Positions 36,243 to 44,886 of a stretch of 64,000 nt of DNA are shown here, piece by piece (positions within the stretch are counted from its first letter, which is position 1; every line of letters starts with the position of its first letter). The stretch is from Planctomycetota bacterium (GTDB lineage: Bacteria; Planctomycetota; SZUA-567; H5-PLA8), in the NCBI GenBank assembly GCA_015075375.1, contig JABTUM010000001.1, positions 3,033,201-3,097,200 on the forward strand, written 5' to 3'. Position numbers and translations under genes: made by a program. The notes beneath the pieces are model-generated. The model made no database searches. It was given only the letters and a program-made list of their open reading frames with translations, and was not told where the DNA came from.

Positions 36243-37913
36243 TTAAGCGGAGACGGAGGTTTCTGTCCGGGCCGGAAAATACCCCGGCGAGTAGAGGCCG
36301 CACTGGGAGCGGTATAGGAGAACTTTCACGCCAGACCGTTCGAAAGAGGCCTCAATCAGTTGACGAATGCCTGAAACGCCCAATACGTGCGGGTCGAACG
36401 GGAGACAAGAATCCGCTCCCAGCGCATGGATGAGGCGCACGAGATCTACCTTGGACGTCTGGGGGTCGTTTGATTTATGCGGGACGGGCTGACCTCCGGT
36501 CATGGCGGCAGTGCCGTTGTCCAGCAGGAGAACGGTCATGCAGTAGGCGTTCTGTACGGCCTCCAGCAATGGGGGGATCCCTGCGTGGTAGAACGTAGAG
36601 TCGCCGATGATGGCCAGGACTCGTTTGTGTCCCATGGCGGCCAGGCCGCATGCAACCCCTATGCTCGACCCCATGGCCCAAACGCCATCCATGACGCTGT
36701 AGGGCGGGAGTCCGCCCAACGAGTTGCATCCGATGTCGCTGGGTGTGGCTACATCCTTAATCTGCTTTATCGCCTCGAAGACCTTGTGGTAGCCGCATGG
36801 TTTGCAGATCTCCGGCAGGCGCGGGGGCAAGGTCGGCCAAGGCGGTTGAGTTGGGTCCGAAGCGGCGCCATGAAATACATGGCGAATCTCTTCCTTGTGC
36901 AACTCTCCAAAGTGGGTGAGTTCACCTGAAATCCTGCCTCGGACCCGGCAGGTATCGGACGCGATCAAGCGCGCCTTGCGCTCCAGGAAGGCGTCGCCTT
37001 CTTCCAGAACCAGAATTTCGGCGTGATCCCGCACGAATTTCGCAAGGGCAGCTTCCGGGAAGGGCTCTCCAGGAACCTTTAAAATGCTCCAATGAGGAGG
37101 CGCCAGTTCCCGCGCGAGGGCGTACCCAAGGCCGGTACAGAGAATCCCGGAAGTCCGGCGAGCGCTGTGGGCACTCGGCTTCCTGAGGGTGAATGCCGAA
37201 GCTTCAAGTACCTGCGACATTTCGCGCTGGCGTTCCAGGAGGGACTTGAAGAGCTTTCGAGAAACGGAAGGCACGATAAAGAACCGCTCCGGGTTCTTGG
37301 GCCAAGCGAATACGGAGGGCCCCTTCACGGGTTTTCGCCTGAGTACAGGCGAGCATCCGTAGGCCGTACGGGTGGTCAGCCGAAGAATCACGGGGATCAA
37401 GAATCGCTCGGACCAATCAAAGGCCGCTCGCGCCATGTCGTAGGCTTCCTGTGAGTCCGCAGGCTCCAAGAGTAACGCTCCGGACATCTCCCGATACCAT
37501 CGTGTGTCTTGCTTGTTCTGCGAACTGTGGCATTCCGGTTCATCCCCGACCACCAGGACCAACCCGCCGTTGATGCCGGCCGGACAACTATTCAGGAATG
37601 CGTCGGAAGCTACGTTCAAGCCCACCTGCTTCATGGCAGCCAGCGCGCGCAGGCCACCGATGGCCACGGCCAGGGCCGACTCGTAGGCCACCTTCTCGTT
37701 GATGGACCAGCGCACCTTTACACGGGCGGGATCTGCTACCCGGTGCAGGATTTCCACGATGTCCGTGGCTGGAGTACCCGGATAGGAACTCGCGAATGCG
37801 ATCCCAGCGTCGAGCGCCCCCCATGCGACGGCATGATCGCCGCTCAGTATCTCCGAGCCCGCCGCGGTGGCGGGTGCCGAGTGGTTGCGCTCCAAGACAG
37901 AAGCCATTTTCAT
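36243..37913 (-). CDS. iorA: Indolepyruvate:ferredoxin oxidoreductase alpha-like subunit without the ferredoxin domain
   Basis: 556 residues from ATG 37913, preceded by GGAGG; the long upstream frame to 38345 is a shadow of the methyltransferase. Features: pyrimidine-binding domain opening (SGDHAVAWGALDAGIAFASS, then YPGTPATDIVEIL), the Cys-Gly pair EICKPCGYHKVFEAIKQI before the pyrophosphate domain and the thiamine-diphosphate motif GDSTFYHAGIPPL near residue 455. Standard IorA ends in a ferredoxin-like domain with two Cys-rich [4Fe-4S] motifs; this protein ends at QCGLYSPGYFPARTETSVSA with no such domain, so electrons must leave another way or the substrate differs. Operon with methyltransferase upstream and IorB downstream. 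Confidence 0.8.
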   Translation of the reverse strand: MKMASVLERNHSAPATAAGSEILSGDHAVAWGALDAGIAFASSYPGTPATDIVEILHRVADPARVKVRWSINEKVAYESALAVAIGGLRALAAMKQVGLNVASDAFLNSCPAGINGGLVLVVGDEPECHSSQNKQDTRWYREMSGALLLEPADSQEAYDMARAAFDWSERFLIPVILRLTTRTAYGCSPVLRRKPVKGPSVFAWPKNPERFFIVPSVSRKLFKSLLERQREMSQVLEASAFTLRKPSAHSARRTSGILCTGLGYALARELAPPHWSILKVPGEPFPEAALAKFVRDHAEILVLEEGDAFLERKARLIASDTCRVRGRISGELTHFGELHKEEIRHVFHGAASDPTQPPWPTLPPRLPEICKPCGYHKVFEAIKQIKDVATPSDIGCNSLGGLPPYSVMDGVWAMGSSIGVACGLAAMGHKRVLAIIGDSTFYHAGIPPLLEAVQNAYCMTVLLLDNGTAAMTGGQPVPHKSNDPQTSKVDLVRLIHALGADSCLPFDPHVLGVSGIRQLIEASFERSGVKVLLYRSQCGLYSPGYFPARTETSVSA

Positions 37914-37950
37914 GTCGCATCCTCCGCGCGGCTGCCTGGTTCGCGGCCTT

Positions 37951-38766
37951 CTATTCCGCTGAAAGTGCGACGGGACTGGACTCAGGCAGCAAGGCCACTT
38001 CCTTGGCGACAGGTTTGTTGGCCGTAAGAAAGAAGAGCTGCCACTGGAGCAGGAAGCTTCCGTTGAGCATGAAGCCGAGAAGACTCTTGGCTTCCTGAAG
38101 GCAAACTTCCGGTGAGCAGGTGGCGTCGTGAATGAGATGCAAGAAGCGTTGCGCCTCGGTTTCGCTCTTGAACTCCCATGGAACCTCCCGCAGTTCCCAG
38201 TTGTTGACGCTGAGGCCGCCCATGAGGCAGGCCTCCTGGGCGGACTGGGCGCACAAGAAAGTATGTTTGTGCCCCGTGCTGCAAAACCGGTCCACGGGTC
38301 CGTCAAAGTACCGCTGAACCGGAGTTCCTTGTGCCACGTCGCCAATCACCAGTTTGCCACCGGGCTTGAGCACGCGCGCGAACTCCCGGAGCATACCCGG
38401 CTTATCGGGCACATGATGAAAGTTGGCCAAGCTAACGACGGCGTCCGCGGTAGATCCGGGAAGGGGGAGTGTCGAGCCGGAGACGATCACGCCTTCTGTA
38501 TTGCCCGAGCCGATGCGGTTGGTCAGGTTCAGCATGGACTGCCGTGAGTTGTCCACCGCGTAAACTTTTCCTCGCGGACCTACTCGTTCCGAAATGGGCC
38601 GCGTAAGCACGCCATTCCCGCATCCGAAATCCACGACTGTTTCGCCTGGCCGAGGATCCAGCAGGCAAAGCATGTGCTCAATCTCCCGCCTGCGCACCGC
38701 CGGATACTCTTCGTTGGCCTGGCGATAATGCTTGCCGCGAGTGGGATGGTCGAACTCGATCTTCAT
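37951..38766 (-). CDS. SAM-dependent class I methyltransferase
   Basis: 271 residues from ATG 38766 with an AGGAG site. The SAM-binding motif I is VVDFGCGNGVLTRPI (near 48-60), followed by VYAVDNS and the motif around DAVVSLANFHHVPD and LKPGGKLVIGD, typical of UbiE/Coq5-like methyltransferases. The C-terminal part adds a possible Cys-rich extension (HDATCSPEVCLQEA). The substrate is unknown. It sits between the ketosynthase-like gene (stop 23 bases away from its start) and iorA, so it probably acts on the product of one of them. Confidence 0.85.
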   Translation of the reverse strand: MKIEFDHPTRGKHYRQANEEYPAVRRREIEHMLCLLDPRPGETVVDFGCGNGVLTRPISERVGPRGKVYAVDNSRQSMLNLTNRIGSGNTEGVIVSGSTLPLPGSTADAVVSLANFHHVPDKPGMLREFARVLKPGGKLVIGDVAQGTPVQRYFDGPVDRFCSTGHKHTFLCAQSAQEACLMGGLSVNNWELREVPWEFKSETEAQRFLHLIHDATCSPEVCLQEAKSLLGFMLNGSFLLQWQLFFLTANKPVAKEVALLPESSPVALSAE

Positions 38767-38789
38767 GCACGTTCTCCTGATGAAAGGGG

Positions 38790-40013
38790 TCAGCAGGCCG
38801 AAAGCACCAAGGCGGAATGGTTTCCGCCGTTTCCGAACGTATAGACCAAGGCATGCTCCACCCGCAGCGCGCGTGCTTCGTTGGGCACGTAGTCGAGGTC
38901 GCACTCGGGGTCTGGATCTTCGTAATTGATGGTCGGGGGCACGGCGCCATGCCGGATGGCCTGGGCAGCCACGAGCGTCTGAATGCCGCCGGAGGCTCCG
39001 AGTGGATGGCCCATCATGGAGCGCACGGAACTGGCCTTCAGTTTGTTGGCGTCTTCCTTGAATACGGCTTTGATTGATCGCGTTTCCAGAACGTCTACCC
39101 AGGGATGGGCGACTCCCAGCGCACTGTAATAGTCAATCTCGCGAGGCTCTCGACTTGCTTGCCTTAGCGCCTTGCGAATGGCCTGGGCGCCAGGCGCTTC
39201 GGATTGGGGCATCTTCAGAGCATGAGCCGCATCTCCTGCACTCCCAAACCCGGTCACCTCCGCGTACACGCGCGCGCCGCGGGCGAGGGCATGCCCATAT
39301 TCCTCCAGCACCATAATGCAAGCTGCATCGGCCTGTACGTTCCCGTCCCGGTTTCGTTCAAAGGGCCGGGAGGCGTGCTCTGGGTCGTTATTGCGCCTAC
39401 TCAGGCAGTGGGCGTTGGCGAAGGCGCCTAGGAAGATCGGCGAAACCCCTTCGTCGGCGCCACCGGTTAGCACGCACGAGCTTTCGCCTGACTGGATCAA
39501 GCGAAGTGCATACCCGATTGCCGAGGTGCTGGACGAGCAGGCCGTCGTGATGTTGACGATTTCGCCGTTGAGACCTAATTCCTGGCTGATCCATGCGGCC
39601 GCAAAGGCTGGGTTCAGGCGCACAAGGTCATGCGGCTGGATCTGGCCCTGGCTGGCATGCCCCTCAATGAACATTTCTGGATTCAGGCCATCCAGGGCGG
39701 AGATGCTTACACCCAGTACAATATCGGCGGTGCGGCAGCCGGACGGTTCTAGCCCCGCATCCTGGATGGCATCCCGGGCCGCCCCAAGACTCCAGCGCGC
39801 CACATTCGGGACTTTATGGTCTGAATCCGGCCTGCGCGAAGAATCCGGTTCCTGAATTTGTCCGGCAATTCGGGAAGGAAATGGAGACGGATCGAACTTC
39901 GTGATAGGAGCGATGCCTGATTTTCCTGCCAGCGCGTTTGCAAAGAAGTCCTGGGCCGTGTTGCCCAGAGGACTGCGAACCCCAATGCCGGTGATCACTA
40001 CGCGTTTGCGCAT
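38790..40013 (-). CDS. Ketosynthase-like (FabF family) protein with an altered active site
   Basis: 407 residues from ATG 40013. The thiolase fold is intact and the nucleophile Cys159 lies in NITTACSSSTS. Of the two active-site His residues, the second is present (His336 in MMGHPLGAS), but the first, normally in AHGTSTP, is replaced: SALGVAHPWVD has Leu at that place (Leu299), with a His four residues on. The GEGA loop reads ADAA. The protein may have lost condensing activity, may act as a decarboxylase or a scaffold, or may use a changed mechanism. It heads the operon with methyltransferase, IorA and IorB. No acyl carrier protein gene is seen nearby. Confidence 0.82.
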   Translation of the reverse strand: MRKRVVITGIGVRSPLGNTAQDFFANALAGKSGIAPITKFDPSPFPSRIAGQIQEPDSSRRPDSDHKVPNVARWSLGAARDAIQDAGLEPSGCRTADIVLGVSISALDGLNPEMFIEGHASQGQIQPHDLVRLNPAFAAAWISQELGLNGEIVNITTACSSSTSAIGYALRLIQSGESSCVLTGGADEGVSPIFLGAFANAHCLSRRNNDPEHASRPFERNRDGNVQADAACIMVLEEYGHALARGARVYAEVTGFGSAGDAAHALKMPQSEAPGAQAIRKALRQASREPREIDYYSALGVAHPWVDVLETRSIKAVFKEDANKLKASSVRSMMGHPLGASGGIQTLVAAQAIRHGAVPPTINYEDPDPECDLDYVPNEARALRVEHALVYTFGNGGNHSALVLSAC

Positions 40014-40377
40014 GCGGGAGCGCATACGAAAGATTCATGCCACGCAAGGTGAATCGCAAAACGCCCGATAGCCTCTAGGTTTGCGGCAGAGCCGAAGGCA
40101 ACCCGCTTTCGAGCAAGCCCTAAATCATTGCGTCTAGGCTCGAAATAGTTGCAAATTCTGTAACGGACCTTGGAATCAAGGGAAGCGACCGTGCCTCCGG
40201 GCTATAGCACCAAATTGTTGCTGCACTGCACTTTTATGGGTGCATCAGTGTGGTGCAGTGTGTTGAGCCGAATCTCTAATGGCTCGCTATCCCTGTGTAG
40301 CACAAGTAGTTACCGAAGAGCGCGGCGACGGGCATGGAAATTGTACAGTTCTCCTTACCCTAAGGAGGATGCACACC
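40014..40377. other. Divergent control region between the ketosynthase-like operon and an XRE gene
   Basis: No gene. It contains an inverted repeat CACTGCAC (40224-40231) and GTGCAGTG (40253-40260) with GTGCAT between, and a good AGGAGG site (40363-40368) for the XRE gene. A candidate sigma-54-like element upstream of the ketosynthase-like gene was considered and rejected for poor spacing and a poor -12 dinucleotide. Confidence 0.4.
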
Positions 40378-40647
40378 ATGGTAGACCCCGCCGCGTGCTC
40401 GGATTTCATCACCTATCGAATTCGAATGGGACTGACCTTAAGGGACCTAAGCGAACGTACGGGTTTGAGTCCTGCCACTCTGCACAGACTCGAAAGCCGG
40501 AAATGCCGCATCACGACGAGATCCAAGATTCGCCTGCAATCGGGCCTCGACCTTCCGATTGAGACCCTCGAAAAGCTAATTGGCTTTGAGTCCGGTCAGG
40601 AGACCACGACTCGTTCCAAGCCCAGGACACAAAGAGCTGCGGGCTAA
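40378..40647 (+). CDS. Small XRE-type helix-turn-helix regulator
   Basis: 89 residues from ATG 40378, with AGGAGG 9 bases upstream; the ATG at 40369 is too close to that site and the ATG at 40279 lacks one. The helix-turn-helix is LTLRDLSERTGLSPATLHRL, followed by a dimerisation tail. It lies divergent to the ketosynthase-like operon and could control it. The upstream GTGCAT words and inverted repeat are candidate binding sites. Confidence 0.75.
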   Translation: MVDPAACSDFITYRIRMGLTLRDLSERTGLSPATLHRLESRKCRITTRSKIRLQSGLDLPIETLEKLIGFESGQETTTRSKPRTQRAAG

Positions 40648-40729
40648 TCCGTGCTACTTTGCAGGTTACGGAAAGCAGAACTGATAAGCTCCAAATCTGG
40701 GATCAGGAAGAACTCCTAGTTCGGATTTA

Positions 40730-40840
40730 TGGAAAGGGACCTGCCCCCCAAAACCTGATCCAGGCTTAGTGAGAGAATCTTGCTAGCTTGGTCTCGGAAG
40801 GGGGTTGTGATGCCACGGAAGCGATTCACGCCGGAGCAGG
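40730..40840 (+). mobile_element. Remnant of an IS element 5' end (IS3-like transposase start)
   Basis: A stretch beginning near 40736 with a run of C residues resembles an IS terminal repeat. It is followed by a GTGATG and a frame reading MPRKRFTPEQ (40810-40839), a common opening of IS3-type transposase OrfA. The frame then degenerates and stops at 40881. The junction near 40840 is where the protein-kinase remnant on the other strand ends, so an insertion and later deletion is the simplest explanation. Confidence 0.45.
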
Positions 40841-41379
40841 GCCGTCGCCTCGCTCAGGCCCGGGCGACCGGCCTGCCTTAAAGTCCGTAAGTAGCTGCCG
40901 GCCGACGTACCTCGTACGAATTCCATAACCAGGAAGAACAGGCCACAGTCCTCGTTTACGTCGGTGACCAGTACCAAGTGCGGCGAGCGCACACGGGCGG
41001 CGATATTGGCTTCCCGGTAGAAGCGTTCGATGAGCCCTGGATTCTTTTCAGCCAAGTTAAAGGGCAGCACTTTGACGGCTACTTCGAGCTTCAGGCGCGG
41101 ATGGATGCCGTAGTAAACGGCGCCCATGCCGCCCTGCCCGAGCTTAGCCAGCAACGGGATCCCGCCTAACGCGGGCACGGGCTTGTCGGCCATGGGCATG
41201 CGCGGAGCGGTCGCCAGGAGCTTGTCGCCTGAAAGGTCCTGCGAAGGAACGCTGGGCTGGGTGCCGAACATCAAGCCGCCCGTGCCGGGCGCTCCCAGCC
41301 CAGCTGGCGTCGCAGGCGCGGGCGTGGCTTCGCCTGTGCCGGCAGGCGGGCGATTGGGGACGGGGTTAGGGTCGCTCAC
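40840..41379 (-). pseudogene. 5' part of a Pkn-type Ser/Thr protein kinase, truncated at an IS junction
   Basis: From a GTG at 41379 the frame gives a Pro/Ala-rich N-terminal linker and a kinase domain with the Gly loop LGQGGMGAVYYG, the ATP-anchoring Lys in VAVKVLPFNL and the helix EREANIAARV-like segment (RFYREANIAARVRSPHLVLV). Kinase similarity runs to about GLSEATALL near 40850, then stops. The catalytic loop, DFG and everything later are missing. The start codon is not secure (no ribosome site). Family role would be signalling by Ser/Thr phosphorylation. Confidence 0.7.
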
Positions 41380-41443
41380 GAGGGGGAGTTTACACGGGAA
41401 GGTGCGGGGTGGAAGGGTGTAGCTCGACGTACTTATTGATGGC

Positions 41444-41953
41444 TTACGCCATGCCCAGATCCTTGAGTTCTTGAATGGCTTCTGCCATTGGACGCGTTTC
41501 ACTGAGAATCACGAGCAAGGAAAATCTTGAAGGGTCAAACCCCCACTCCTTCGCGATTCGGTCTGCATCTCTTTCATTCTCCCGATCGGACGACCCTCCA
41601 GGCTTTCTCCCAATGGATTTCTGGTACACGTGCGCCAGTTCATGTGCAATCACCCACTGCATTACACCCGAGGGAAGAAACAGAATGTCCTTCTGTGAAA
41701 ATTTTAACTCCATTCCCTTTTGGGACACCTGGGCGAAGCTTTTCTCCGAGTCAGCCCACATATTGGATAATTCAAATAACGGCAAGCGCGCACTCGATTT
41801 CCAATGCCTTACGATTGCTCTCCGGCTAGACAAGGGAATTTGCTTCCAGCACTGCCTGAATTCACGCACGAACTCCGGTCCGCCCACACCTTCACTAAAT
41901 ACAGACAGTTCGAAAGGGTATCGAGGGAGAAGTCGGAAAAATTTTACAGACAT
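41444..41953 (-). CDS. Zn-metallopeptidase-like protein (HExxH)
   Basis: 169 residues from ATG 41953 with a GGAG site 7 bases upstream. The zinc motif HELAH sits near residue 104 (VIAHELAHVYQK), with a downstream acidic partner (ENERDADRIAKEWG). Flanking helices match small stand-alone metallopeptidases often labelled SprT-like or 'ImmA/IrrE-like' by pattern; the exact family is not clear. It lies on the minus strand opposite the nuclease gene at 42070, with the kinase remnant on the same strand after it. A role in a toxin/antitoxin or defence context is inference. Confidence 0.65.
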   Translation of the reverse strand: MSVKFFRLLPRYPFELSVFSEGVGGPEFVREFRQCWKQIPLSSRRAIVRHWKSSARLPLFELSNMWADSEKSFAQVSQKGMELKFSQKDILFLPSGVMQWVIAHELAHVYQKSIGRKPGGSSDRENERDADRIAKEWGFDPSRFSLLVILSETRPMAEAIQELKDLGMA

Positions 41954-42069
41954 AATGATGCTCCATATGCACTTCCATTGACAAAGCACGGCTATTGCGG
42001 GAAGAGTTTCTGAGGTTCCAGAACGAGTGGACCGGAGTAGCGCCTTTCACGCCATAGGGAGGTGTGGAG

Positions 42070-43050
42070 ATGGGTTGGCATCGCATGGTATTCCTGAATG
42101 TTGGTTGGATGGACCGTTACCTCGGATTAGCCGGAGATCGAATTCGTGGCGGCGGAAGTTTTGTCGAGGCCAAAGGCTACGGGCACGAGATCTACAATTT
42201 CAAGCACTTTAGCGGCTGGTGCTACGGATACGTTCAAACCCCAACAGGAACCATTAACCTGGAGCGCATTGACCCCACAGCAAAGGGCGACTCCCTTCGG
42301 GGCGTTCTCGTAATTTGGGTTGCCCGTCACCCCAAACGCGGGAGATGCATCGTCGGATGGTACAAGAACGCGACCGTGCACCGTGAGTTCTGGAGACTCA
42401 ATCGCTCCGAAGGGCGGATCTTCAGGGGTAAAGACGTTGGCTATTTGGTGGAAGCTCGCGCCGGGGATTGTGAGTTGCTGCCTGACCTCAAGAGATGTTT
42501 TTCTATCCCAAGCGGGCGTGGCGGGATGGGGCAAGCCAATGTTTGGTATGCCGACCATTTCGGCCAGGAAAGAATTCGCCAGAAAGTCCTCAAGTATGTA
42601 AGAACAGGCCAGCTTGCTCACCGCTTGAACAGCAAGCCGAAGTCCGGAGGGTCCATACGTCGTCAAGTTGACCCTGCACTTCGGGCTAAGGTCGAGCGGG
42701 CTGCGATGAGGATCGTTGTACGCCGCTTCAAGGGCGATGGCTTCGATGTCCTGCCCGTCCATAAAGATAATCTAGGCTGGGATCTCGAAGCTACCAGAGG
42801 AAACGAGAAGTACCGGCTTGAGGTAAAAGGACTCTCTGGCAGGCAAGCCATCGTTGAGCTGACCCCGAACGAGTACGCCCAGATGAAAGCGCATCAGGCG
42901 GAGTGGCGGCTATGCGTGGTGACAAATGCACTTGCCCGTAAATCTAGGCTATCCATTTTCGCATATTCGAAGGATTCCGGAAGGTGGGAAGACGAAGGTG
43001 GAAATCATCTCAAGATTGGCGAAGTTCAATCTGCTAAGTGTTGGGTTTGA
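42070..43050 (+). CDS. PD-(D/E)XK nuclease-like protein with N-terminal PUA/EVE-like region (DUF3883-type)
   Basis: 326 residues; the ATG at 42070 has a GGGAGG site 7 bases away, better than GTG 42064. The C-terminal part carries the nuclease core NLGWDLEATRGNEKYRLEVK with Asp238 and Glu251-x-Lys253, the arrangement of the NO VEIN/DUF3883 family. The N-terminal part contains VLVIWVARHPKRGRCIVGWY and KNATVHREF, a pattern seen in proteins with an EVE/PUA-like reader fused to DUF3883. It may read a DNA modification and cut. It starts the defence-like region. Confidence 0.7.
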   Translation: MGWHRMVFLNVGWMDRYLGLAGDRIRGGGSFVEAKGYGHEIYNFKHFSGWCYGYVQTPTGTINLERIDPTAKGDSLRGVLVIWVARHPKRGRCIVGWYKNATVHREFWRLNRSEGRIFRGKDVGYLVEARAGDCELLPDLKRCFSIPSGRGGMGQANVWYADHFGQERIRQKVLKYVRTGQLAHRLNSKPKSGGSIRRQVDPALRAKVERAAMRIVVRRFKGDGFDVLPVHKDNLGWDLEATRGNEKYRLEVKGLSGRQAIVELTPNEYAQMKAHQAEWRLCVVTNALARKSRLSIFAYSKDSGRWEDEGGNHLKIGEVQSAKCWV

Positions 43051-43590
43051 TTGTAGTTACCATTCCATAAGCCTAAAGCGCGATCGCTTTGGGCGGATCA
43101 GCCAGCCCCCAGTAGCAGTGCGGATGTAGCAACCACGCTCGTTTCCGGTGGCCCAAGCTCGTCGTCCGGCTCCCCAAACGAATATCACGGGTGGAAGGCG
43201 AGCTTACCGAAGGGCGGCGGGGGCAAACAAAGGTGGGGCTGGGCGGTGTTTCAGATTTTTCAGGTGTTTCAAGGGCGTCGGCACATTCGAGTAGAGCCCG
43301 CAAGCTAACCAAGGATCAGAATACGTGTTGGCGTAGGGGTGGCTACGCAACTGGAGTTGGAGGATTTCGTGCGGGAGTGGGGGAACGACTTGTGATCGCA
43401 AGAGTGCGGGCCAGTGTGGAGGAGCAGGTGGAAGAGGTGGGGGTGACATCGCCCACCTACATAGGTAGGGCAAACGCCGCTCACCCTGAAAACGATTGAC
43501 GCTGACTTTCTACCTTACCCCTTTACACATCCGCCTCCATGGTCATGATAGGGATTCTACTTTGTTCCAACCACGAAGCGGAGAACCCCA
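43051..43590. other. Non-coding or decayed stretch between nuclease genes
   Basis: No convincing gene; a plus frame at 43191-43499 reads as low-complexity (Arg/Gly/Val) and I do not call it. Nothing repeated or RNA-like was seen. Confidence 0.4.
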
Positions 43591-44664
43591 ATGGCCATCT
43601 TCGAGCTTTCCCGCGATGGGGTCGCAAAAGTTTCAGAGGTGACCTTTGGCGAAGCCGGAGTACGCGAACGCGCCGATTTACAACGTGTTCTCCGCGAGAA
43701 CGTACACATCGTATCACCCGATACGCTGGTCATTGCCGAAGAGTTTGGCGACTGGGAGGACTCTCGCCGGCGAGTAGACCTCCTGGGCCTGGACAAGAGC
43801 GCGAAATTGGTCGTTATTGAACTGAAGCGAACCGAAGACGGCGGGCACATGGAACTGCAAGCCATTCGGTATGCGGCGATGGTTTCCACCATGACCTTTG
43901 AACAGGTGGTCCACGCACACAATCAGCACTTGCTCAGCCAGGGCAATACCCCGGATGCGGCGGAGGCTATCCTTCGCTTCCTGGAATGGGACGCCCCGGA
44001 CGAGGACCGCTTTGCTCAGGACGTCCGGATCGTGCTCGCGTCTGCGGAGTTCTCCAAAGAGCTTACTTCGTCGGTGATGTGGCTCAACGGGTATGACTTG
44101 GACATTCGTTGCGTGCGGCTCAAGCCTTACCGCCTGCAAGAGCGCATTCTGGTGGACGTGCAGCAGATCATCCCCCTGCCGGAGGCAGTCGACTACCAAG
44201 TTCAGATCAGGGAGAAGAACCGCAAAGAGCGCATCGCACGCACCGACGGTCCAGACTTCACACGCTACGACGTGAGCATGGACGGCAAAACTACTTTAGG
44301 CATGTGGAAGCGCAAAGCTATTTTTTTCTTGTGCCGCGAGCTGTGCCGAAGCGGCGTGGACCCCGAAGAGATAAACCAGCTTTTTGAATGGCGTGCCAAT
44401 CGAGTATGGCGCGGCATGAACGGAACCTTGAATAGCCCGGAGTACATCGCGGCAGCAACAAAGGAAGCCGAACAGCGCAGCACGACTTTCGAGAGTCGTA
44501 GGTGGTTCTGCGAGGACAATGAGTTGGTTCAGTTCAAGGGCAAGACCTACGCGCTGTCCAACCAATGGGGCGGTCCCAACTGGTACAAGGCCATGGAACT
44601 GCTTAAGTCCAAGTACACGGCGCACAAGATCGAATTCACGCCCACTCAGGCCGCTGAAGAGTAA
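43591..44664 (+). CDS. PD-(D/E)XK nuclease-like protein (NucS/DUF91-type)
   Basis: 357 residues. Residues 55-100 carry the catalytic pattern Asp63 (RRVDLLGLD), Glu77-x-Lys79 (VVIELKR) and the helix Gln (HMELQAIRYAAM), as in NucS-like and other single-domain nucleases. The C-terminal half is unrelated and of unknown function (AIFFLCRELCRSGVDPEEIN; RRWFCEDNELVQFKGKTYAL). It follows the DUF3883-type gene by 540 bases on the same strand. A DNA-cleaving role is likely; the target is unknown. Confidence 0.75.
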   Translation: MAIFELSRDGVAKVSEVTFGEAGVRERADLQRVLRENVHIVSPDTLVIAEEFGDWEDSRRRVDLLGLDKSAKLVVIELKRTEDGGHMELQAIRYAAMVSTMTFEQVVHAHNQHLLSQGNTPDAAEAILRFLEWDAPDEDRFAQDVRIVLASAEFSKELTSSVMWLNGYDLDIRCVRLKPYRLQERILVDVQQIIPLPEAVDYQVQIREKNRKERIARTDGPDFTRYDVSMDGKTTLGMWKRKAIFFLCRELCRSGVDPEEINQLFEWRANRVWRGMNGTLNSPEYIAAATKEAEQRSTTFESRRWFCEDNELVQFKGKTYALSNQWGGPNWYKAMELLKSKYTAHKIEFTPTQAAEE

Positions 44665-44886
44665 GTCCCCGATGAAACAAGCTTGCTCCAACCCTGATTG
44701 CCTCTATTGCGTGCGTTTCACACGGCCAGCGCGGCCGCTTCGGTACAGCTGGACCGCGCGTACACTTCAGATTCACCACGAACTGACACTGTCTAGATAT
44801 TTCGAGCGTCCGGTGCTGGTAGCCTCCGTTACATTGACGCAGAACACTCGAGCCAGCGGTAGAACACTCCTTTACAGGTCTTCGCG

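Noticed and set aside
40026..40045. Sigma-54 promoter before the ketosynthase-like gene
   Set aside because: The -24-like TGGCATG is present but the -12 element is not GC and the position is too close to the start codon.
43191..43499. Plus-strand frame as a gene
   Set aside because: Low-complexity sequence with no start signal and no domain.
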